Shown in pieces: positions 1 through 8,400 of a stretch of DNA of 10,612 nt; within the stretch, counting starts at the first letter, position 1; each line of letters begins with the position of its first letter. Below the pieces are notes generated by a model. The model was not told the DNA's origin, searched no databases, and saw only the letters and a list, made by a program, of their open reading frames with translations. A program made the position numbers and the translations under genes. This DNA comes from Phoronis ovalis (Eukaryota > Phoronida > Phoronidae). Location: assembly GCA_028565635.1 (NCBI GenBank), contig JAOXYB010061779.1, positions 1 to 10,612 on the forward strand. Direction: 5' to 3'.

Positions 1-736
1 CTCGGTGCAGAATAGGAAACTGACCGGATATATATGATTTAGAGTAGTACCGATACTAGGGTCTAGGCTAAGATAACATCTTGGAAAAGCTATATCCATA
101 ATATGTATAGAGAAATCCGAAAGAAATATGTGTGTAAACACATAAATGTTGTCAATATCCAAAGGAGTGTACGGTCAGTAGCTACTTTCTTCAGGATTAC
201 GAACAGCAGTTCAGCCTTCCCACCACAAGGGTTCTAAGGTGTATCCCTAGGTCGTCAGGAAGTTAATGATATTAATGAAGTCTGCTGTGGTATAAATAAA
301 TAATTATAAGATTCAAGTAATAAAAAAAAATAGATGAAATGTGCTTTTGCATAAATATATTAAACTTAAAATGTAAGCGTAATAACAGTACGAGTATGTT
401 TGAGTTTATAAGTCTCTATTCGAAAAACACGTCTATTACTGTACATAATGTAATAGCAATCTGTTTCATTAAAATATTAAAGAACAGAAAACTGTTCCAT
501 TTCATTATTCATTTTTGAGAAACATGTACTTGGATAAAACGGAACTTTGCCTGTTTCCTAGTTTGTGCCATACGATATTATTCTGATTATTTTGAACAAA
601 ACCACCAAAGCATTAGACCAATTACATGTATATATGGACGTACTCTAAAGGTTAAGTAATCCATATTTTTCCGCATCTACAGTAGACGTCAATGTATATT
701 CAACATTTCCCCCGGCCGTCCGAGGAAGTCTACTTC

Positions 737-765
737 AGTCACATGACACTGGTGGCCATGTGACT
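737..765. repeat. Inverted repeat with paired CACATG E-boxes
   Basis: Nine-base arms AGTCACATG (737-745) and CATGTGACT (757-765) are perfect complements around an 11-base loop. Each arm includes a CACATG/CATGTG E-box in a TCACATG context favoured by some bHLH-ZIP factors. The function is unknown. Confidence 0.45.
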
Positions 766-979
766 TTTACTCTTGTTACACGAACGTTGCCAAACAAGTC
801 TAGATATTTTTCATATTTTTAAGTTTCTACAAATTGAAAGAACAGTCATCAGCTAAAACTGTCAGCACTGGGAAATTAGTCGAAAATGAGCCCAAAAGAA
901 TTTATTTAGAGTTTCTTCATATTTACAAATAATTTCCAATAAAGCGATACTACCTGAAATTCTCGTAGCGTATTTTTCC

Positions 980-997
980 AAGCATACATGTATGCTT
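980..997. repeat. Perfect 18-bp palindrome
   Basis: AAGCATACATGTATGCTT is its own reverse complement, and a related GCGCATGTATG follows at once. ACATGTA words recur through the window. No function can be assigned. Confidence 0.45.
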
Positions 998-1108
998 TGC
1001 GCATGTATGTACTTTTTGGTCTTCTAAAATGCTAAGCCACGCGGGGTTGAGATAAAAACCACTGACTTTCTAACCCATTTGTCACGTATCTGTACTAATA
1101 CTAAATTG

Positions 1109-1147
1109 TTAACCCTATCCTATACCTAGCCTTAACCCTACCCTTAG
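1109..1147 (+). repeat. Degenerate CCCTAA-like (telomere-type) tract
   Basis: About 40 bases of imperfect units: TTAACCCTA, TCCTATACCTAG, CCTTAACCCTACCCTTAG. Short interstitial tracts of this kind are common in invertebrate genomes, often inside mobile elements. A run of nine G follows at 1185-1193. Confidence 0.4.
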
Positions 1148-3820
1148 TTTGATAGTGAGAAACGTGTGTCTGAGCCTACATCGAGGGGGGGGGAGCTGCA
1201 ACTCAGGTAGCATTTCGAATCCACTACTGTTATACACATGTTATAACACATGGTAGCACAGCACTATCACTCATAGCTTTCTCCATTATAATAGGGAAAG
1301 CTACATGAATCGGGTGCCTTATTATTCGAGTACGGGTCTCGAAGCCGGGCGCACTCAACGTTTTGTAAATATGAGTATGTGACATAGGAGTAAAGCCAGT
1401 TTTGGCTTGCGCCATCAAACTAAATCAAAATGCTTGCAAATATTGATACAGGAAATCAAGCATTAAAGACACTTTTAAGTATATTTTAAGCACTTCTAAA
1501 AATAACAGCCCATTTCATTTTGTGAATAATATGTAAGCAATCCAAACATTTTAACGTAACAAAGAAGCGATCAATTTTTTGGCAGTAGGCAGTGTGTAGC
1601 AAGCGACATTTTCAAATTTTTCAGATCTTCCAAAGCACATTTTGTAGTTTAAATCAAAATAGGTAGATCTATTAGATTAGGACGCTAAAGAGTAATATTA
1701 AAAAAATGTGAGCTACATGTACTTTACGCATATACGTGTATATGTATAGGCGCAACATCAAGATAAATAGCAAATGTGCCATGAAAATGGATTAGAAATA
1801 TAATGTTTTAAAGTTACTGGAACACCTGTAAAACAGGTTGAATAAAAAAGGCGAGTATATAGGTTTTGATCCAATATGACATCGTATCATAAATACACGT
1901 ACTTTCTGTGCCACGCTTTCAACAACGCAACGTCGGCTGTTGCTTTTCATTTCGGCAAAAGCGGCTAGAGAGCTTTAATTTTTGGTTACGTTACGGCCAA
2001 ATGTCTTTTCGCCACTTCTTATTTTGGAAGGGTGAAAGATTGATAAATACATTTAACTATCCACATTCTTTGACTAAAAAATAAAAAGTTCAACAATCAA
2101 AAGTTTCTTGCTTAACTTTTTTTATTGATATATAGGAATTTTAATTTTTAATGTTATAGCATCACGTTAGTTACTGCAGTGTCCCTTAGAAGGCAAAGAT
2201 TAAACAGTTGGTCTTAGAATTTTCTTAGTATGACGTAAGGAATATATGTGAGAATTTTATGATATATACAGAATACAAAAATCGTGAACGACTATTAGTT
2301 GCGTGTCAGTTTCAACTTCTAAGCGTTGGTTATCGAAAGTGAGACTGAATCCATTTATTAGCGAGATAAGCCGTTTAATAAATTATGTATGGTGGCATAT
2401 AAAACTGTGCCATATCTATATGTTATATTGTAGCACATAACAGCAGGGCAATGTTGTTAAAAATTGCAAAATTAAAAGGGAATCCACCTTAAGGTAAAAA
2501 AGTAAAACATTTCTAAAAATAATGAAAGTGGTTGTTATAAAATAAAAAAACTCTCTTCAAGTGGAAAACCGAGTTGCGCATTTTACAACTACTTTCGGGA
2601 AATATCTACTCAGTTATTTTATATTTTATCTAAAAACAAATATTATATATAATAGAGTATGTAAGTCCTTTAAGGCCTCGTGAATTTTTATAACAACACA
2701 TTTATGGAATATACATGATAGCTATATATTTATTGTTGAAGAAAAAAGATACAAAATACAAACTGTGGTACATTTAGACCTATAGCTCATGGATCGTTAC
2801 AAATCTAACAAAATTAATAATCAGTAGGCAATTTTTCTTTACACCAATCAGTACATAAATGTTTGCTATTTTGATGGTCAGAGGAGAGCTTTACCGTGTT
2901 AACATTTGAAAAAACCATACAAGCGGCAAATACCTATGAAGACAACACACAAAAATAACTAGAAGATAATAATAAACGTTTGGAAAACTATTTGCATATT
3001 ATGATTATATAGAGTTGCATGTCAGACTAATTTTATAGCTGAAAAAATTGATTTTGCGTAAAAACAAAATCAGCTTCCTACTCTTAGTTTCACATTTGTT
3101 TACCTATAAATGCGACTCTACTTGTATGTATTAATTAGTCTCTTTTTTAGAATTTGCGACAACACTGTGCGTGTCTCTTCAATAATGCCGTTTATTTTTT
3201 AGTGATTTTCAGTATGTGTGAATTTTGAATGGCAGTAGGTGCCTTATGCTGTCAAGTACCCTCAAAACAGGTTAAACTAGCTAGATATTAAAAAAATTAC
3301 CAAAACTCTACAAAAACCATCAAAACGGCTACTTTAAATAGCATCAAAAATATTCCTAAAGCGTTAAGAGTTGCTCATTTCGAATTTGGCTACGAGGGAC
3401 GTTAAAATGTATCAGTAGATAGGGAATTTATAAAAGCTATATAATCTTAGCAAAACAATACTCGACCCGTCTTCAATCTATTTTAATAAGTATTTTGTAA
3501 TGACGGGGTTTTATCTTTTCACTCATTGTTCAACTGTTATTGCACTCCAAAGGATACAAAAATACGATACACATATTAGAAAAATAAATTATTCGATGGG
3601 TACTCGTTCAATACCGAAAATATTATACAGGAAATTCTGCTCGTGAAATAACATCATTTATGTTCAATTCAGTATTTCCCGTTTTGCATGATATAAGGAA
3701 TATAGTCTGTAATTACATCTGCAGGAATGTTCAACTTAGAATTGAGTTTAACGATATCTAGCTAGGAAAATATAGGCAGGCTTCAGTATATCTAGCAGCA
3801 AGTTAATATTTATAATTTTT

Positions 3821-3918
3821 TTGGTAGGGTGTGCCGCCCAGAAATCTGTACCCTGCATGGTACGTGGTAAATGCGGGTTTATGGTGATTACCCAACATAC
3901 CCTGCTGTAATTAAAATG
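3821..3918 (+). repeat. Dispersed repeat, copy A
   Basis: It starts TTGGTAGGGTGTGCCGCCCA, nearly the same as the start of 10351-10440 after a one-base gap in each. Further shared blocks in the same order are ACCCTG, a GGT.A segment and TACCCT..TGTAA / TACCCT..CGTAAA. The block is more GC-rich than its surroundings. The two copies are clearly diverged. The family is not recognised; it could be the tail of a SINE or other retroelement. Confidence 0.5.
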
Positions 3919-3945
3919 ATAATACGAAAAACCTGCATAATAATG

Positions 3946-3955
3946 TTTATTTATT
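3946..3955 (-). promoter_or_regulatory. Tandem overlapping poly(A) signals after the unrecognised frame
   Basis: The minus strand reads AATAAATAAA beginning 15 nt after the TAG at 3972-3970. If the frame above is transcribed, this would end the transcript with a very short 3' UTR. It is weak evidence alone in AT-rich sequence. Confidence 0.3.
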
Positions 3956-3969
3956 GAATTGTTGATTAA

Positions 3970-4416
3970 CTAAAAAATATAATTCAAAACCAGCAACTTT
4001 GTTTTTAGGTCTTTGGTTTTATAAAAACGTAAACGCGCGTCTGTCATTTGTAGTGTACATGAGTATACCTCATGGTAGATTATATGTCCCGTTGGGGTAT
4101 CTGAATGGTGAAAAACATACTCTTTGGCAGATCTGCTATCTTTGCAAAAATAACACCTAATTTCAATATTCAGCCAAATATATACCTTTAACGTTGAACA
4201 CACGTTACGTGCCTGGTTGAAAAAATATCCCTTTTCAATACGATTTTTCGTTCCGTCGTGCATGTGGACCCACCCTTTGACCCATATTCTCCCCGGAGTA
4301 GATACATTTCTTGTGACACTATATCCATGGGTATACGAACATTTTCCTATGTTAACAGGGAACAGCAAGCACCATGAAGCAGGTTGATCTACGGGTTTGC
4401 ATCTGCGTATAATGAT
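3970..4416 (-). CDS. Unrecognised long open frame, candidate 3'-terminal exon
   Basis: The frame is free of stops for about 148 codons (TAA at 4419-4417 to TAG at 3972-3970), long for DNA this AT-rich. The peptide has balanced composition with six or more Cys and several Trp, for example GRIWVKGWVHMHDGTKN and a C-x-x-C in RCYFCKD. I recognise no family. No good in-frame ATG opens the stretch, so a spliced last exon is more likely than a whole gene; a weak acceptor (ATACGCAG) ends near 4403. AATAAATAAA follows the stop by about 15 nt. The alternative is a decayed mobile element, because a dispersed repeat copy adjoins it at 3821-3918. Confidence 0.3.
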   Translation of the reverse strand: MIIRRCKPVDQPASWCLLFPVNIGKCSYTHGYSVTRNVSTPGRIWVKGWVHMHDGTKNRIEKGYFFNQARNVCSTLKVYIWLNIEIRCYFCKDSRSAKEYVFHHSDTPTGHIIYHEVYSCTLQMTDARLRFYKTKDLKTKLLVLNYIF

Positions 4417-4419
4417 TTA

Positions 4420-5239
4420 AAGTGACAGTGCGCCCACGAGATCTGGCTGTTTGGTGTTTTGTACTTCATGTTAATTTCGGATTCCGGTTATAAGGAGACA
4501 TCTGAAGACTTACAACAGCGTTACTCCGACACTATGTTTGTGTGTGTGTAATAATTGTATGCAAACCCTGTAGCACTTCTCTGGATTACCATTACCTCGC
4601 TATATGCATGGCTCTTACTCTAAGGATGTTTTTTCATCGTCCAAGCAAGGTATTACCAGTAATAGGGTCATCGTGCGAAATCCTATCTGTTTTGGTTTTT
4701 TGCTTTGACTGCCGCAAGATCAAAGAAGATATTCTGCAATAGATACGACGCTAGTACAGTCTTGACAAAAATCTTTACTTCCTAAAATTTTGTTCAACTT
4801 ATAATAATTTAACTAGTAGGTGTCCAACTTTAGTGACAGTTACCTGGATAGAATTCTATCAGCTATTTTTTCTCTTATTCTCTATCATGTCAATACCTTT
4901 CTGCAGTTTCCACTATTACCATTTCCAGATATCATGAGGTACAACGAGTATATAGTGTAGAATTAAAATATAAAAATAAATTCTGATTGGGTAGCCAAAC
5001 ATATCTCCAAACACTGACATATCTCTCATTCTTAGTACACCTACTACGTGAATTTGATAACTTCTTTTGTAACTGCACGCATATAAGAGAAGAAAACGGC
5101 AAATATGCATACGATTGTATCTATGATTTATCCATGGTATAACGAAAACTATAATAGCTTTGAATGAGTATAGAACTCAGTGAACTGCACATGCTATTAG
5201 CCACACGTGTATTATTTCTTGAAAGTTATAAATGAATGT
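4420..5239. other. Unassigned spacer downstream of the Hox gene
   Basis: It lies between the unrecognised frame and the Hox poly(A) signal. Two short open frames (4542-4742 plus, 5110-4916 minus) show no domain, no good splice context and Cys/Ile/Phe-rich composition expected of chance frames in AT-rich DNA. Nothing else is seen. Confidence 0.5.
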
Positions 5240-5245
5240 TTTATT
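5240..5245 (-). promoter_or_regulatory. Poly(A) signal AATAAA of the Hox gene
   Basis: TTTATT on the plus strand reads AATAAA on the minus strand, about 135 nt after the TGA stop. Cleavage would be expected near 5215-5230, giving a 3' UTR of roughly 150-165 nt. AATAAA is common by chance in AT-rich DNA, so the spacing and orientation are the main support. Confidence 0.5.
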
Positions 5246-5378
5246 CCACTACAAGATGTCAACTTGCTAAAATTGGTTAATGAACTATGACGTGTAAATA
5301 ATTGAATTCCATCATTGTCCATCTTTGTACGTGTCCCTTGAATACGCCGGTGAATAAGTAGTTCGGGGAAGATAACTG

Positions 5379-5498
5379 TCAAACTTGAAAAGTATTTTGG
5401 TGATCTTCCTTCCGATTCTGATCAAAGTCACCGAATGATTTGGTTATTTTGCTCTCCTTTTTCCATTTCATTCTCCTATTTTGAAACCAAATTTTTAC
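5379..5498 (-). CDS. Hox: Hox gene coding exon 3: recognition helix and C-terminal tail
   Basis: The exon is 39 codons plus TGA (5381-5379). It starts [16 protein letters not shown], the rest of homeodomain helix 3 with the DNA-contacting residues I47, Q50, N51 and M54. The 23-residue tail ([16 protein letters not shown], then HQNTFQV) is polar. No second domain, acidic UbdA-like or poly-Ala tract is present. The MKWKKE ending excludes Cdx (AKERK), labial/Hox1 (MKQKK) and Post2 (MKLKKE). Confidence 0.94.
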   Translation of the reverse strand, partial: VKIWFQNRRMKWKKESKITKSFGDFDQNRKEDHQNTFQV

Positions 5499-8400
5499 CT
5501 AAAACCAGATAACGTTTTACACAAAGTCAAAGATTAGATCAATGTGTATAAGCATTTATACATTGCTATAAAAACTAGATAGCAACTGCAAGGCAATGGT
5601 CATGCCGGCAAAGCAAAAACGAAGACAACATTGATGAGGTTTGGATTGAAACTTGCAATGCCTCAAATCTATCATCTAAATTAGAATATTACTTATTCTG
5701 TATTTTCTTTGATCGTTTAAAAAAATAATTCGTAAAATTGTTCATTAAAATAAAAATCTGAACTCTTTTAACTTTACATAATTAAATTAACTCACTTGTC
5801 TTTCTGTTAGTGACAAAGAATGAGCAATCTCTATTCTTCTTCTTCGTGTTAGGTATCGATTGAAATGGAATTCCTTTTCTAGTTCTAAAGTTTGAAACCG
5901 TGTGTAAGTCTGTCGTCCTGGTCGTTTTCGATCGTGACCTAAAAAGCATTGGAGGTGTTTTTAACTATGCAAGGGTCTGTATTATCATTAATGTTACCAT
6001 GTTTGAAGTTCAATCTGTATTTGACGAAAATCTAAACAGTAGAAATATGCAGACTATACCTACTGTCCTTATACTGGTAATAGATTTATACTGTATTGAT
6101 TTGTCATGAAGTACTTTTGGTAAGAGCCCTCACTCAATAAACCGCAATTACTTCACCTACCAACTGGAGGATTACCCCGGAAGGATTACATCGGTTATAT
6201 TTCTCCGCTCTAAGGTTGACTTAAATTTATAGTGAAGAGCTGCACGGTTTGAACACGAATAATACTAATGATTTATACTATAAATCATGCTTTTACATTT
6301 AAAAAAAAGTGTCTTTATAATTGATTTTTTTTTTCATAACAGCATTTATTTTATACAATGAAGTCGATGACCGACTTTTCACGTCTGCTGTTTAATTTAC
6401 GAAACACTGTTTTTCTATAATACTATAAATCCCGAATTCAATTCGCCAAGGCAGAATTGTTTGGGTAGTCCCGCTTGGCAGTTTGGTATTTTAATTAATA
6501 CTTTCACGTTGGCGACTGACAAACTATCGTAAATAATAATGCAAACTAGTACATAGATCAATGCATGTGGAAATGTCACGTTGAAAAACAGAGATTTTGA
6601 ATGGATCGAAATGGATTATAATGGCTGAAAGTTGGCATGAACTTCGCTTTACTTTGTACGTAATTCAATAATTTTTTGATACGGTCAGATTTTTTTTGAA
6701 ACTCTCAGTAGAGGTATAGGATTCAAATCTTTGCAATTTGATAATCTCAAATTTAAGTTTTATAAAAACAACAACGAACAGCTGCTCAACTAAACGTATA
6801 AATTTCAATTTGATTTCAACATAATTGTTTTTAGATCTATCACAGCTTATTATAGTCAAGCCCAAGTATGTATAGATAGTATGCTTATGCTGTAGAAAAT
6901 AAAATTTTTGGGCCATTGATCATGCGGAAAGACTTCAAAAGGAAATTTACTCCTGGGCGGGTGATTTACAAAAGGGAGAACATGAAAATAGGACAACCGT
7001 ATTAGTTCCGAGTCATTAGCAAGTAAAAGGTGAAACGCAACTAACCAAACAATGGTCAGAATTCGGTCAACTAACCTCTGCATGTAAAAAATCGTGTTCT
7101 AGTAAAAGCAAGTGGAAAAACGACATACCTGACTAAAGATTGTTGGACCAGCATATCATTTTTATTCTGTATGGAGTCTAGAAATTAAATGTTACGGTGA
7201 CTATTTCTTACGATAAACAAGAAATTCGCTGATGACCGTGACGATGCTCAATATAAAACACCTCGACTTGTAGTGAAATTCAGTTTTATAATTTTATAAA
7301 ATAATATTAAACACGGACTAGAGTCTCCGGAATTACTCTTGTTATTGATTTTTGGCTGCAAAAAAGGATTTTTCCAACTGAAATGCCACGATGATTTGAA
7401 ATAATTAATATAGAATTTATGATGTAAAATAATCCAGACCTATTATCAATCAACTCTATGATCTATAGCACATGGTTACAGTAGTGCTTAAAGATTGTGA
7501 ATTCCATAAAAGTTTTTTATGAGATGACCATGTTAGTTAATGATGCACCCTTGCTGACATTTAATACAATATATGATATTACTAGTCCTTATGAAAGAAT
7601 ATGAATAATTTATTATAAATTTATTTTTTAATGATGAAAAGGGATCTTGGTAACTGAAATATAGTAATTTAAAAAGTTAAATTTGTTCTCAATTTTCTTC
7701 TAACAGTTTTCGTCACTATAGCATTTTTTCGGTTTAGTGTCATTAAATATAATATTTTAGGATAAATATCAGGAAACTATTCATTTATAGTACTAGTAAA
7801 TGCATAGGGAAAGTGGATGCTCATTTAAGATAAAAGAGAGATACATTTAATAACTGGCAGACCTTTTTAAACGTTAACTATTCAGTAGTCTTCTTTCAAA
7901 CATTATACATTGTAAATATGTTCATCATTACCAGTTTCTGTTGCTTGTTATGTATAGCGATAAATTTCTGCCGTCCGGAATCATCTCCAAACATGTTTAT
8001 ATTTTATCTGATCTCTGGCAATCGCATCTCCCCAGCAAGTTCTTGGTCCCATACCTTCTTCATTATATTGTATGTGATTTCCATATTGATAATCTCTGTG
8101 GGACGTGGAAAGAAGTAATACCCAATGCGTGAATTTTAGAGGTGATGACTGACATTGGTCCATTTTATTCTTCAATATTTTTCTCAAATAATGGACATCG
8201 ATTTGGTATTTATACTCGACCCCATTCAAATTTTCATTTAAAGTCTGTTTAGCTTGATATTTTAATCCTTTTTTTATCATAACGTATCTTGTAAATTTGT
8301 TAAGAAGAATAATATATTACTCGTTCAAACTTGTGTACTGCTGTTGTTTTTAAAATACAAAAATAACATAAAGTACAAAGCAAAGGGTACGTAATTGCAA

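Larger units (their letters stand above)
1..3820. other. Non-coding AT-rich region
   Basis: No open frame here has coding character; the longest listed, 1418-1230 on the minus strand, has no recognisable domain. Apart from the small repeats reported separately it holds a 14-bp AT palindrome at 2641-2654 and scattered homopolymer A/T runs. The region lies downstream of the Hox gene. No exon, tRNA or intact transposon was recognised. Confidence 0.6.

Noticed and set aside
1230-1418. tRNA-like or SINE head suggested by TTCGAATCC and GGTCTCGAAGCC words
   Set aside because: A-box and B-box spacing is wrong and no cloverleaf arms can be formed.
3167-3192. Similarity between 3167-3192 and 5328-5352 (GTGTCYCTT.AATA..GCCG)
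   Set aside because: About 20 of 25 matches is near chance level for a 10-kb window, and flanks do not align.
3841-3862. Possible Hox-cluster microRNA mir-10 because of a TACCCTG word
   Set aside because: The bases following TACCCTG do not match the mir-10 mature sequence, and the word belongs to the dispersed repeat.
5900-6109. Plus-strand 69-codon open frame
   Set aside because: It overlaps Hox exon 2 on the opposite strand and has no recognisable domain; it is a shadow of the homeobox exon.
6665-7083. Overlapping minus-strand open frames of 83 and 75 codons within intron 1
   Set aside because: They have no domain and AT-driven composition, and they lie in a well-supported intron.
7918-8280. 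Overlapping open frames on both strands within intron 1
   Set aside because: Three frames compete over the same DNA, none has a domain or splice context, and all fit chance expectation.
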